Translations under genes and position numbers: made by a program
Assembly: GCA_035252155.1 (NCBI GenBank)
Contig: DATFDL010000637.1
Coordinates: 1-16,432 of the forward strand
Length of the DNA: 16,432 nucleotides
Direction of reading: 5' to 3'
Source: JAICLL01 sp035252155
GTDB lineage: Bacteria; Planctomycetota; Planctomycetia; Pirellulales; JAICIG01
The notes under the pieces: model-generated
What the model saw: only the letters and a program-made list of their open reading frames with translations
The model's database searches: none
What the model was told of the DNA's origin: nothing
Shown here: one piece after another, positions 7,946 through 14,318 of the stretch
Numbering within the stretch: position 1 is the first letter of the stretch
How the letters are laid out: every line of letters starts with the position of its first letter

Positions 7946-8671
7946 CTAGTTGAGCCTGCTGCGATGGCAAGCCTCGGTGTAGGTCTCTTCGAGATCGACC
8001 GGCACGACGCCCGCATTGCGAAGCGCCAACGGCAATACGGGCAGAGAATCGCCCACAGCTAAGCGTGTCGGCCAAAGCTCGATTTGGTCGCCCGTCGATT
8101 GCCGCGACGGTCGATACGCCACGACATAGGTGCTCGCCGACGGCTCCAACAAGAACAGCCCTGCTTGCCCGAGTGATTCCATCAGTTCGTTGTGCAGGTT
8201 CGCCAGGCGGTTGGTGACGATATCGACCACGATCAGACCAATCCCGCGGCTCAGGTAGGCGAGACACTTGGCGACAAATGCTTGTCGCGCGTCTGCACGA
8301 TCTTTGTTGCCGGGACTGACCAGTTCGATCGCGCCAACCAGCGTCGCACCGGTCGCCGTGGCGAAGACCTGGACTTCAACTTCGTCGGGAAAGACGGCCG
8401 GCACAACTAAGCTAGTCGCGGGTGGCGACCACACCGGCGCAAGCATAGCCGTCGCCGAGGCGTGTTGTCCTCTCGCGCCTTTCAACTCGTCGAGGGTGGC
8501 GACGTCGACTTCGACCTGGCTGCCCATGTGCACTTGCATGTCGGCAAAAAACTCGTCGCCCAGCACGTCGCGATTAAGCTTTTCGACGAGCGCCGCCGCC
8601 CAAAGGCCATGAAAGCCTTCCCAACTACGTCGTTGGCTTACCGGCGGATGGAAGTGGTCGAGCAGGGGCAT
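7946..8671 (-). CDS. DUF4058 family protein
   Basis: This 241-residue cytoplasmic protein belongs to a family of unknown function common in planctomycetes and cyanobacteria. The family assignment rests on three features. The N-terminus is MPLLDHFHPPVSQRRSWEGF. A core GAIELVSPGNKDRADARQAF is followed by CLAYLSRGIGLIVVDIVTNR, and this E-x-x-SP-x-NK pattern then LxxGxxLVxxD is the DUF4058 hallmark. Near the C-terminus, LPVLPLALRNAGVVPVDLEE matches the usual ending. The acidic/lysine core (E..NK) recalls PD-(D/E)XK nuclease-like folds such as Uma2, but nuclease activity is only a guess. The ATG at 8671 is chosen because the family normally begins with this short motif; the frame is open 36 nt further upstream. 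Two small genes follow on the same strand. Confidence 0.75.
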   Translation of the reverse strand: MPLLDHFHPPVSQRRSWEGFHGLWAAALVEKLNRDVLGDEFFADMQVHMGSQVEVDVATLDELKGARGQHASATAMLAPVWSPPATSLVVPAVFPDEVEVQVFATATGATLVGAIELVSPGNKDRADARQAFVAKCLAYLSRGIGLIVVDIVTNRLANLHNELMESLGQAGLFLLEPSASTYVVAYRPSRQSTGDQIELWPTRLAVGDSLPVLPLALRNAGVVPVDLEETYTEACHRSRLN

Positions 8672-8999
8672 AGCGGCAAGTTTAGCACCAGTTCGCGCCG
8701 GCGGCAATTTTCTGAGCTCGAGTCATCAGTTGCAGACATGCCGCACGACCGCCCGACAACAAAAAAACCCTTGCTACGCATCAGCGCGGCAGGGGTGCAA
8801 AGTGTACGCACGTCCGGGCTGCCAAAGCCGGCTGCCTGACCTCGCTCTGACATTCAAAAAGGGCATGTGGACCAGCCGCCCTCGGCCGGTTCCGCGACGC
8901 CGACTGGCGTCGGCGACACAGCCGAGGGCGGCTGTGCCACATGGCGGTTCCCGCAATTGCCGATTTTGAACGTCAAAACCGATCTAGCGAGCGCCGTTT
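8672..8999. other. 328-bp intergenic region between the DUF4058 gene and the Fe-S carrier gene
   Basis: No gene is supported here; open frames are Arg/Ser-rich shadows. It holds the palindromic repeat listed separately (8864-8943). It also holds a run of seven A on the plus strand (8761-8767), which reads as T-rich on the minus strand. Just upstream of that run, in minus-strand order, is a weak stem (CCC-TGC / GCA-GGG, about 8768-8795) that could terminate transcription from the Fe-S carrier gene. I would give that terminator only low confidence. Confidence 0.5.
8864..8943. repeat. 80-bp nested palindromic repeat
   Basis: Outer 23-bp arms at 8864-8886 and 8921-8943 are inverted copies with 21 of 23 positions matching (core AGCCGCCCTCGGC / GCCGAGGGCGGCT). 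An inner hairpin CGACGCC-GACT-GGCGTCG sits between them. When translated, one strand reads AQPPSAV..., a string I recall seeing where this repeat type is mis-called as protein in planctomycete genomes. It lies about 57 nt beyond the stop of the Fe-S carrier gene. It could stabilise the 3' end of that transcript or be a REP-like mobile repeat. Confidence 0.7.
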
Positions 9000-9332
9000 T
9001 TAGGCCGAGAACGAGCTGCCGCAGCCGCAGCTTTTGACCGCGTTGGGGTTGTCGAAGGTAAAGCCGCGCTTCTCGAGGCCCTCGTAAAAATCGACCGTTG
9101 TGCCGTCGAGATAGAGCGCGCTCTTTTTGTCGACCACCACCGTCACCCCGTGGTAATCGTATTTGTTGTCGGCTTTTTCGTCCCAGCCCTTGTCGAAACC
9201 CAGGCTGTACTGAAAACCGCTGCAACCGCCGCCGGCCACGCCCACGCGCAGCACCATGCCTTCTTCGAACTTCTGCTCCTCCATGATGCGTTTGACTTCG
9301 CCGGCGGCCTTTTCGCTCAATGCCACTGCCAT
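9000..9332 (-). CDS. A-type iron-sulfur cluster carrier (IscA/ErpA/HesB family)
   Basis: This cytoplasmic protein accepts or carries Fe-S clusters or iron and passes them to apo-enzymes. The 110-residue sequence begins MAVALSEKAAGEVKRIMEEQ and has the three family cysteines: C37 in GGGCSGF, and C102 and C104 in the C-terminal SCGCGSSFSA. Length and motif spacing match the family closely. The ATG at 9332 is chosen by family alignment; the frame is open 60 nt upstream but codes no conserved sequence. A TATAAT lies about 50 nt before the start. The gene is alone: no iscS, iscU, suf or nif neighbour is in the window, so whether it serves the Suf, Isc or a general ErpA-like role cannot be told. 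Confidence 0.93.
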   Translation of the reverse strand: MAVALSEKAAGEVKRIMEEQKFEEGMVLRVGVAGGGCSGFQYSLGFDKGWDEKADNKYDYHGVTVVVDKKSALYLDGTTVDFYEGLEKRGFTFDNPNAVKSCGCGSSFSA

Positions 9333-9383
9333 AGTGCAATCGTTCCTAGTTAGGTGGGAATTCTGACAAACTAGCCTCTCCAA

Positions 9384-9389
9384 ATTATA
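9384..9389 (-). promoter_or_regulatory. Putative -10 box (TATAAT) for the Fe-S carrier gene
   Basis: A perfect TATAAT on the minus strand lies 51 nt before the ATG in a short AT-richer stretch of otherwise GC-rich DNA. No convincing -35 hexamer is seen at 16-18 nt, so this is a partial promoter call. The rest of the 201-bp divergent spacer towards the plus-strand gene at 9534 has a possible TTGACT (9429-9434) but no good matching -10. Confidence 0.45.
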
Positions 9390-9533
9390 CAACCCGCGGG
9401 GAAAAGGGAAGCCGCAAAATGGCAGGTCTTGACTTGCCCCCTGCCCAAAGCCTACGAATTAATCGAGCCGGGCCGATCGGCACGCGCGGCCGTCATAACT
9501 ACGACAGTTCCCCGCCCAGGGAGGGCAAAATCG

Positions 9534-9920
9534 ATGTTTCCCATCGTCTTTGAACGTGAGCGAGTCAAGCACATTCTTCATGCGATCGAGCAGGGCCGGC
9601 CGATCGCACCCTCGGCCGAGGGCTGGAACGTGGCCGATATGCTGATGGCCGCCGGCGCCCTGCACTACGCTCTGATGGCTCACGCTCCAGGCCTTAATGG
9701 CAAAACGGGCGGCATCGCCGACCTGCCCGTCGAGCAACAAGAAGCCTTCGCCGAGACCTATCTGCGCGAGCTGGCCAGCGCCCTTGAAGCGTGCAGCCGC
9801 TTGACGGGCGAGCTGCACGCGGGGCCGGGCATTGGGGCCGAGAAGGTGGTGGGGCGGGTGCTGACGGTCGACAATCAGCCGCTGGTGGCACTAGCGCCCC
9901 TGGCTCGGAACGCGGCATGA
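9534..9920 (+). CDS. Uncharacterised small protein (128 residues)
   Basis: I do not recognise this protein. It begins MFPIVFERERVKHILHAIEQ and has a mostly helical look, with segments WNVADMLMAAGALHYALMAH and EAFAETYLRELASALEACSR. Its C-terminus, VGRVLTVDNQPLVALAPLAR, may be a short beta segment. No signal peptide or transmembrane helix is visible. GGAGGG about 10 nt before the ATG at 9534 supports this start; the frame extends 105 nt further upstream but without conserved-looking sequence. The gene ends 15 nt before the convergent hisG stop. Codon use looks like that of its neighbours, so it is probably real. It may be a planctomycete-specific protein. Confidence 0.6.
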   Translation: MFPIVFERERVKHILHAIEQGRPIAPSAEGWNVADMLMAAGALHYALMAHAPGLNGKTGGIADLPVEQQEAFAETYLRELASALEACSRLTGELHAGPGIGAEKVVGRVLTVDNQPLVALAPLARNAA

Positions 9921-9935
9921 GTTTGGCGCCGCCGA

Positions 9936-10790
9936 TCACAGCCGGCAGTTCGTGATCCGCGTTTCAAGAATGGCGCTGGCCCCGAGCGCTTCCAGCCGCT
10001 CCATGATCTCGATCACCGTGCTGCGCCGCACCATCACGCGGATGGCGCACCAGTCGGGGTCTTCCAGCGAGCTGACGGTCGGCGAGTTGAAGCCGGGCGT
10101 GATCTTCTCGGCCTCGGACAGCTTGGCGCGGGGCACGTTATACTCCAGCAGCGAATAGCCGCGGGCAATCACCACCCCCTCGAGCCGCCGCACTACGCGG
10201 TCGGCCAGCTCGGTCTGGCGGCAGGCCCGATTCTGAATCAGCACCGTTTGATACCGGCCGATCTCGTCCAAAATTCGCAACTGGTTGGCCGCCAGCGTGC
10301 TGCCCGTCTCGACCAGGTCGACGATCGCATCCGCCACTCCCAGGGCGATCATCACTTCCACCGAGCCGGAGAGCGTGACGAGATGTGCGGCGGCCCCATG
10401 CTGCTTGAGATAACGTGCGGTGTTGTTGGGAAAACTGGTGGCGATGCGGCAGCCGTCTAAATCGGCCGGCGTTTTCACGTCGCTTGTCTCCGGCACACAC
10501 ACCGCCAAGCGGCACTCGCCCACGCCCAGATCGAGCCGCTGGTGGACGTCGGCGCCGCTCTCGGCCACCAGGTCGCTGCCGGTGACGCCCATGTCGATCG
10601 CCCCCTCGGCGCAGAGCACCGGAATGTCCTCCGTCCGCAAAAAAGTGACATCGATCGGAATATCGCGGCAGCGGGCGAACAGGCTCCGCTCCGAGCGGCG
10701 GAAGCTCAGGCCCGCCTCGCGCAGCAGATCCGCGGCCAATTCTGACAAACGGCCTTTGCTCGGTACGCCGATACGGAAGGTAGACGTCAT
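9936..10790 (-). CDS. hisG: ATP phosphoribosyltransferase, long form
   Basis: HisG catalyses the first committed step of histidine synthesis, joining ATP and PRPP to phosphoribosyl-ATP in the cytoplasm. The 284-residue protein starts MTSTFRIGVPSKGRLSELAA. Its catalytic part includes DIPVLCAEGAIDMGVTGSDL and the PRPP-loop segment ADAIVDLVETGSTLAANQLR. A C-terminal ACT-like regulatory domain follows (about residues 210-284, WCAIRVMVRRSTVIEIMERL). This identifies the long, self-sufficient form that is normally feedback-inhibited by histidine and needs no HisZ. The gene follows hisE on the same strand after a 221-bp gap that contains a strong hairpin, so the two may share a transcript. No clear ribosome binding site precedes the ATG. 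Confidence 0.96.
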   Translation of the reverse strand: MTSTFRIGVPSKGRLSELAADLLREAGLSFRRSERSLFARCRDIPIDVTFLRTEDIPVLCAEGAIDMGVTGSDLVAESGADVHQRLDLGVGECRLAVCVPETSDVKTPADLDGCRIATSFPNNTARYLKQHGAAAHLVTLSGSVEVMIALGVADAIVDLVETGSTLAANQLRILDEIGRYQTVLIQNRACRQTELADRVVRRLEGVVIARGYSLLEYNVPRAKLSEAEKITPGFNSPTVSSLEDPDWCAIRVMVRRSTVIEIMERLEALGASAILETRITNCRL

Positions 10791-10874
10791 TTGATTTAAA
10801 GGTTTTGTTGCCCGTTCTACTCGCGGTGGCCGGGGCAGAAGCCGGCCGGTTTAGGGTCGCACCGCGATGACCGA

Positions 10875-10922
10875 CATCGCCGGCCGGCGATGCCCCGGTG
10901 GCGACCTGCCGGGGCATCGCCG
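10875..10922. repeat. GC-rich palindrome and 14-bp perfect hairpin between hisE and hisG
   Basis: A perfect 18-bp palindrome (CATCGCCGGCCGGCGATG, 10875-10892) overlaps a hairpin with 14-bp perfect arms (10885-10898 and 10909-10922) and a 10-nt loop, GATG..CCGG / CCGG..CATC. The two structures are mutually exclusive because they share 10885-10892. No T-run follows on either strand. It may be a REP-type repeat, or an RNA structure that affects read-through from hisE into hisG. The remaining sequence of the gap has no gene. Confidence 0.65.
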
Positions 10923-11011
10923 CGGCGGAGCGTTGCGTTAAAGCGACGCCTTTTTCGGCGCGGCTCTGCCCCAACCACCTCAAGTTTTCACCGCGCCCAG
11001 TATAAATGGCA

Positions 11012-11350
11012 TCACGAGTGCGGGCGAGCGGCCTTTTCTTCCAGACCGCCGATGCCAAACCGGCGTGCCAGTTCGGCTTCGACTTCAGCCAAGCTTACGT
11101 CGCGATGGGCCAGCATCACCAACAGGTGATACACCAGGTCGGCCGCCTCGCGCACCAGGTGCTGCCGGCCGTCTTCGCCCGGCTCGGCCGCCGCTTCGAC
11201 GACTTCAGCCGCTTCTTCAGTGACTTTTTCGCCGATCTTGGCCACGCCGCCCGAAAGCAGCCGGTGCGTGTACGACTTTTCCGAGGGATGGGCCTTGCGG
11301 TCCTCGACGACCGCCATCAACCGGGCAAAAATGGTGGGATCGCCGCTCAT
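11012..11350 (-). CDS. hisE: Phosphoribosyl-ATP pyrophosphatase
   Basis: HisE removes pyrophosphate from phosphoribosyl-ATP, the second step of histidine synthesis. The 112-residue protein begins MSGDPTIFARLMAVVEDRKA. It carries the MazG-like all-alpha NTP-pyrophosphatase motifs: KIGEKVTEEAAEVVEAA, with the metal-binding E-x-x-E, and VREAADLVYHLLVMLA, with the second E-x-x-D set. It is a stand-alone HisE with no fused HisI domain. AAAGGAA lies just upstream of the ATG at 11350 and supports the start. The gene is divergent from miaA with 64 nt between, so their promoters overlap, and it precedes hisG on the same strand. Confidence 0.95.
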   Translation of the reverse strand: MSGDPTIFARLMAVVEDRKAHPSEKSYTHRLLSGGVAKIGEKVTEEAAEVVEAAAEPGEDGRQHLVREAADLVYHLLVMLAHRDVSLAEVEAELARRFGIGGLEEKAARPHS

Positions 11351-11414
11351 GGTTCCTTTCGCGAAACTTCTATTACTTCATCCGCGGCCCTCAACGTCAA
11401 GTGAGAAATCGCCC

Positions 11415-12356
11415 ATGTCAGGTTCGCCGCCTTTGGACGACTGCTGGTTTTTGACCGGCCCGACGGCCTCGGGCAAGACGGCCGTCGGCCTGGAGTTGGC
11501 CGAAATCCTGGGCGCCGAGGCCCTTTCGCTCGACTCGATGGCCGTCTACCGCGGGCTCGACATCGGCACGGCCAAGCCCACGGCCGCCGAGAGACGGCGC
11601 GCGCCACACCACTTGATCGATCTGGTCGATCCGGATGAAGATTTCAGCTTGGCTCAGTATGTCGCCGACGCCGAACTCACTGCTGCCGAGGTCCGAGCGA
11701 GCGGCCGCGAGGTGCTCTTCGTGGGGGGCACGCCGCTCTATCTGAAAGCCCTGCTCCGCGGTATTTTCGAGGGACCGCCGGCCGACTGGCAGTTTCGCCG
11801 CGAGTGGCAAAGCAGGGCCGAGAGATGCGGGCCCGAGTGGCTGCACCAGCGTGTCGCTGAGATCGATCCCGCCGCCGCGCAACGTTTACACGCCCGTGAC
11901 ACGCGGCGGTTGATCCGGGCGTTGGAAGTTTTTGAGAAGACCGGTCGGCCCATCAGCGAGTGGCAGCAGCAATTCGACCGTGCCCGGCCCGCCGAGCAAT
12001 GCCGCGTTTTTGTGCTCGATTGGCCGCGCGAACAGCTTGCGGCGCGGATCGACCGGCGCGTGGAGGCGATGTTCGCGGCCAGCCTGGTCGACGAAGTGCG
12101 CCGATTGCTCGCCGCCGGCGTGGTCTTTGGCCGCACCGCCCGGCAAGCGCTGGGGTATCGCGAAGTGTTGGCACACCTCCGCGGCGAAGCCGATTTGAAC
12201 GAGACGATCGCACTGGTGAAAACGCGCACTCGACAATTCGCCAAGCGTCAGCTCACCTGGTTCCGCAGCCTGAGCGAATGCCGCTGGGTGAGCATGGCCG
12301 AAGGCACTGAGGCGCGGAAAGTTGCCGAGCAAATCGTATCCGCGGCACGCGAATGA
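11415..12356 (+). CDS. miaA: tRNA dimethylallyltransferase
   Basis: MiaA transfers a dimethylallyl group from DMAPP to N6 of A37 in tRNAs that read UNN codons, improving decoding fidelity. The 313-residue protein starts MSGSPPLDDCWFLTGPTASG, and the P-loop GPTASGKT spans residues 15-22. Other family signatures are SLDSMAVYRGLDIGTAKP, the segment APHHLIDLVDPDEDFSLAQY, LFVGGTPLYLKALLRGIFEG, RDTRRLIRALEVFEKTGRPI, and the C-terminal ARQALGYREVL and KTRTRQFAKRQLTWFR. Length is normal. The ATG at 11415 is selected by distance to the P-loop; the open frame upstream overlaps hisE antisense and is not coding. No strong Shine-Dalgarno sequence is visible. Confidence 0.96.
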   Translation: MSGSPPLDDCWFLTGPTASGKTAVGLELAEILGAEALSLDSMAVYRGLDIGTAKPTAAERRRAPHHLIDLVDPDEDFSLAQYVADAELTAAEVRASGREVLFVGGTPLYLKALLRGIFEGPPADWQFRREWQSRAERCGPEWLHQRVAEIDPAAAQRLHARDTRRLIRALEVFEKTGRPISEWQQQFDRARPAEQCRVFVLDWPREQLAARIDRRVEAMFAASLVDEVRRLLAAGVVFGRTARQALGYREVLAHLRGEADLNETIALVKTRTRQFAKRQLTWFRSLSECRWVSMAEGTEARKVAEQIVSAARE

Positions 12357-12430
12357 CTACCTCCATCAGCCGCGTAGCAGAATCCTTGAGAAAAATCGGT
12401 CATGCATTGAGTGCTATAAAGATCCGCCGG

Positions 12431-12618
12431 GGTGCTACGGCATCCGTCGCAGCGCATTTGGCGCCGCTATGGGCACATGCTCGTTCGCTGCGACGGACGC
12501 CGTGCGGATCTACCTGTCGGCGCGATGTCAAGGGTAGATCCCGCACGGCGTCCGCCGCGGCGATTTGCGTCGCTCGCCGGGCCAATGCCAACCGCGCCGC
12601 GGCGGATGCCGTGGCACC
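12431..12618. repeat. Nested inverted-repeat block downstream of miaA
   Basis: Outer 24-bp arms (12431-12454 and 12595-12618) match as inverted copies at 21 of 24 positions. Inner arms (12485-12514 and 12533-12563) match over about 30 bp with two mismatches and a one-base gap, closing an 18-nt loop. All four arms share the core CGGCATCCG / GGACGCCGTG type sequence, so the block is built from four related units in alternating orientation. It lies between the convergent miaA and Dph6-like genes and contains no credible gene. It may be a compound REP/BIME-like element or a structured 3' end for both transcripts. Confidence 0.7.
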
Positions 12619-12631
12619 CAATTGTGCCGGA

Positions 12632-12651
12632 CTGACTTCGCACGAAGTCAG
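12632..12651 (-). terminator. Stem-loop overlapping the stop codon of the Dph6-like gene
   Basis: CTGACTTCG-CA-CGAAGTCAG is a 20-nt near-perfect palindrome (9-bp arms; realistically an 8-bp stem with a 4-nt loop). The stop codon of the PP-loop ATPase gene (12648-12650) lies inside it. On the minus strand it is followed by TCCGGCACAATT without a T-run, so it may stop transcription weakly or protect the 3' end. Confidence 0.35.
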
Positions 12652-13331
12652 CTATGGACCGTTGATGCTGGCAGAACATCGGCGAACATAAAGCCGTCGC
12701 GTTCGACGCGCTCGCCGACCTCGACAGCCAGCTCGTGGCCGAACATCGGGCCGCGATCGCAAAACGTATGAAATTCGCCGCGCTCGCCGCAGCGATCGAC
12801 GCTCGGCGGCAACTCGTCGAGCAGCGACTGATCGAAGCGGCGGCCCACGAAGCCGCGATCGAGCTGTTTGGGATCGACGCAGGTCAGAACCGCACTCAGC
12901 CCAGCCGCGAGCATTTCTCTGGCCAATGCCGCCGTGTCATCGGGCGAACGCCAGAGCGGAAACAGCGGCTCGACGCCGCTTCCTGTCAGCAACGTCTCGC
13001 GATAGCGGCGAACGTCTTCCAAATAGAGATCGCCGAACGCGACATGCCCGATGCCTTGTCGCCGGGCCTCGGCCAGCAAGCTCCTCATCCGCCGCTCATA
13101 CTCGCCGTTCGGGCAAGGCCAGGGAATTGGCATGGGCCAGAGCGGAAGCCCGACCGCCGCGGCCTGGGCCTCGACCAACTCGCGCCGAACCGCGTGCATC
13201 GCCACGCGATCGAACGCCTCGTTGAAGGTCGTCACCAGGCCGACGATCTCAAACTGCCCCGCGCGCCGCAGAACTTCGAGCGCCCAAGCGCTGTCTTTGC
13301 CAGAACTCCAAGCTAAAAGAGCTGTAGGCAT
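12648..13331 (-). CDS. Dph6/DUF71-like PP-loop ATPase (adenine nucleotide alpha-hydrolase family)
   Basis: The 227-residue protein starts MPTALLAWSSGKDSAWALEV, with the PP-loop SSGKDS that binds ATP and adenylates a substrate. In eukaryotes and archaea the related Dph6 amidates diphthine on EF-2. Bacteria lack diphthamide, so the bacterial substrate is unknown. Further family-like segments are GEYERRMRSLLAEARRQGIG, HVAFGDLYLEDVRRYRETLL, the segment LTCVDPKQLDRGFVGRRFDQ, and near the C-terminus DRCGERGEFHTFCDRGPMF (the GE-x-GEFHTF signature). The ATG at 13331 is preferred over a GTG at 13355, which would overlap the toxin gene. It begins 16 nt after the toxin stop and so could ride on the toxin-antitoxin transcript. 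Confidence 0.85.
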   Translation of the reverse strand: MPTALLAWSSGKDSAWALEVLRRAGQFEIVGLVTTFNEAFDRVAMHAVRRELVEAQAAAVGLPLWPMPIPWPCPNGEYERRMRSLLAEARRQGIGHVAFGDLYLEDVRRYRETLLTGSGVEPLFPLWRSPDDTAALAREMLAAGLSAVLTCVDPKQLDRGFVGRRFDQSLLDELPPSVDRCGERGEFHTFCDRGPMFGHELAVEVGERVERDGFMFADVLPASTVHS

Positions 13332-13347
13332 CGGCAATCGCGCGGCG

Positions 13348-13644
13348 TCATGCACGCCCCTGCCAGGCTGCTGGATCTCTCGAAGTGTGGAAGACCGACA
13401 ACACTAATATCCCTGCGTCCTCGATTCGATAATAGACGCAATACGGGTATCGTGGCACTAGCGCCTCGCGCACATCTTTGTAGGCTTGCCCATAGAAATG
13501 CGGCTGCTGCGATATTCGATCTAAAACTCGATCGACCGACGCGGTAAACGCGGCCCCCAGTCCCGAGCGGCGCTGCTCGTACCAATTAGCCGCGTTGTCA
13601 AACTCAACTCGTGCAATTCGGAGAAATGTAACTGGAAGGCTCAT
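13348..13644 (-). CDS. ParE/RelE-family toxin
   Basis: This 98-residue protein belongs to the RelE/ParE toxin superfamily, which either cleaves mRNA on the ribosome or poisons gyrase. It begins MSLPVTFLRIARVEFDNAAN and shows the typical order: an N-terminal strand, the helix EFDNAANWYEQRRSGLGAAF, the segment VDRVLDRISQQPHFYGQAYK, and the C-terminal strands YPYCVYYRIEDAGILVLSVF followed by HTSRDPAAW. The ending resembles ParE more than RelE proper. Its ATG overlaps the antitoxin stop by the 4-nt ATGA, the classical coupling of these operons. It is full length and intact, in contrast to the frameshifted vapC elsewhere in the window. Confidence 0.88.
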   Translation of the reverse strand: MSLPVTFLRIARVEFDNAANWYEQRRSGLGAAFTASVDRVLDRISQQPHFYGQAYKDVREALVPRYPYCVYYRIEDAGILVLSVFHTSRDPAAWQGRA

Positions 13645-13871
13645 TGCTTGAAGCGAGCTAGAGCGTCTGCCCTGACTTGCTCCCAGGAAACCACATCGTC
13701 CGGGTTTTTGGCATGGTCCACAAGCCGCCGATCCAGTTCGATCCGTTGCGCGTCTGACAGCAACGGCGGGTGTGATTCAGCAGCGACGCTGTCCCAGATT
13801 GCAGCCGCTAAGGCAATCCGGTCATCGATACCAAGGCGGTCAATGCCAAGTGATTCTAAACTGGGAGCCAT
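13641..13871 (-). CDS. Addiction-module antitoxin (CHP02574-type)
   Basis: This 76-residue protein begins MAPSLESLGIDRLGIDDRIA. It continues LAAAIWDSVAAES, LLSDAQRIELDRRLVDHAKN and VVSWEQVRADALARF, the characteristic pattern of the short 'putative addiction module component' antitoxins that pair with ParE/RelE toxins. It should neutralise the toxin encoded immediately downstream (ATGA overlap). GGAGG 8 nt before the ATG at 13871 fixes the start. The open frame 72 nt further upstream lacks conserved sequence. A plausible promoter sits about 35-60 nt upstream. Confidence 0.85.
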   Translation of the reverse strand: MAPSLESLGIDRLGIDDRIALAAAIWDSVAAESHPPLLSDAQRIELDRRLVDHAKNPDDVVSWEQVRADALARFKQ

Positions 13872-13905
13872 TCGAGTGCCTCCGTTTCGCGAACTGTACC
13901 AGGAT

Positions 13906-13933
13906 ATTATTCTACCATGTCCAGCAAGCTCAA
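13906..13933 (-). promoter_or_regulatory. Putative promoter of the ParE-type toxin-antitoxin operon
   Basis: On the minus strand TTGAGC (13928-13933) and AATAAT (13906-13911) are separated by 16 nt, giving four and five matches to the sigma-70 -35 and -10 boxes. An overlapping TAGAAT offers an alternative -10. The distance to the antitoxin start leaves a leader of about 28 nt. Confidence 0.4.
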
Positions 13934-13966
13934 CGGAATACAACTAGCAATTGCCAGCGTCCAAAG

Positions 13967-13987
13967 GGCGACCGGGGCTCGGTCGCC
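13967..13987 (-). terminator. Hairpin terminator after the polyhydroxyalkanoate-system gene
   Basis: GGCGACCG and CGGTCGCC form a perfect 8-bp GC-rich stem with a 5-nt loop, starting 3 nt beyond the stop codon at 13990. On the minus strand it is followed by CTTTGG, a short and poor T-run. It separates the isomerase/polyhydroxyalkanoate-type gene pair from the toxin-antitoxin promoter. Confidence 0.5.
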
Positions 13988-13989
13988 GC

Positions 13990-14292
13990 TCACTGCAAAA
14001 CCCGCGTAAGCGTTTCCCGCATTTCGCTTTCGATCTTGCCTTTGAACATCATCGCGGCAAAGGGGATGTCGACGTCGAGCTTGACGTCCGACGGTTCGAG
14101 CACGCCGGTGCCCTGAAATTGAAAGCCAAAGCTCTTAAAGCTGAACTTCAGCCCGTTATCGGTCCATTCTTCCTGCAGGTTGCTCACCTGCCCCTGATGC
14201 TTGTCTTTGAGCTTGGCCAAAAAGCCCTTGAGCCGATCGGCGGCCTCTTGCTGGCCGAGTTGATGCGGAACCGTCACCGAGATTTTGGGCAT
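13990..14292 (-). CDS. Polyhydroxyalkanoic-acid-system family small protein
   Basis: The 100-residue protein begins MPKISVTVPHQLGQQEAADR. It continues with LKDKHQGQVSNLQEEWTDNG, KFSFKSFGFQFQGTGVLEPS and DVKLDVDIPFAAMMFKGKIE, ending ESEMRETLTRVLQ. This pattern matches the family often annotated as a putative polyhydroxyalkanoate-granule regulator (PHA_gran_rgn). Its molecular function is not established, and no phaC, phaB or phasin gene is in the window, so a link to storage granules is only by family name. The start at 14292 follows the family N-terminus; an AAGGA lies about 8 nt upstream. It follows the isomerase gene after 26 nt and is probably co-transcribed with it. Confidence 0.75.
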   Translation of the reverse strand: MPKISVTVPHQLGQQEAADRLKGFLAKLKDKHQGQVSNLQEEWTDNGLKFSFKSFGFQFQGTGVLEPSDVKLDVDIPFAAMMFKGKIESEMRETLTRVLQ

Positions 14293-14318
14293 CGCAGCAT
14301 CCTTGTGAAAGAAAAGGT

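Noticed and set aside
9429..9533. An upstream start for the small plus-strand gene at 9534
   Set aside because: The extra 35 residues are low-complexity, and the better ribosome binding site lies before the ATG at 9534.
12353..12691. Plus-strand frames of about 110 codons downstream of miaA
   Set aside because: They are composed almost wholly of the nested inverted-repeat sequence and are Ala/Arg-rich without any domain.
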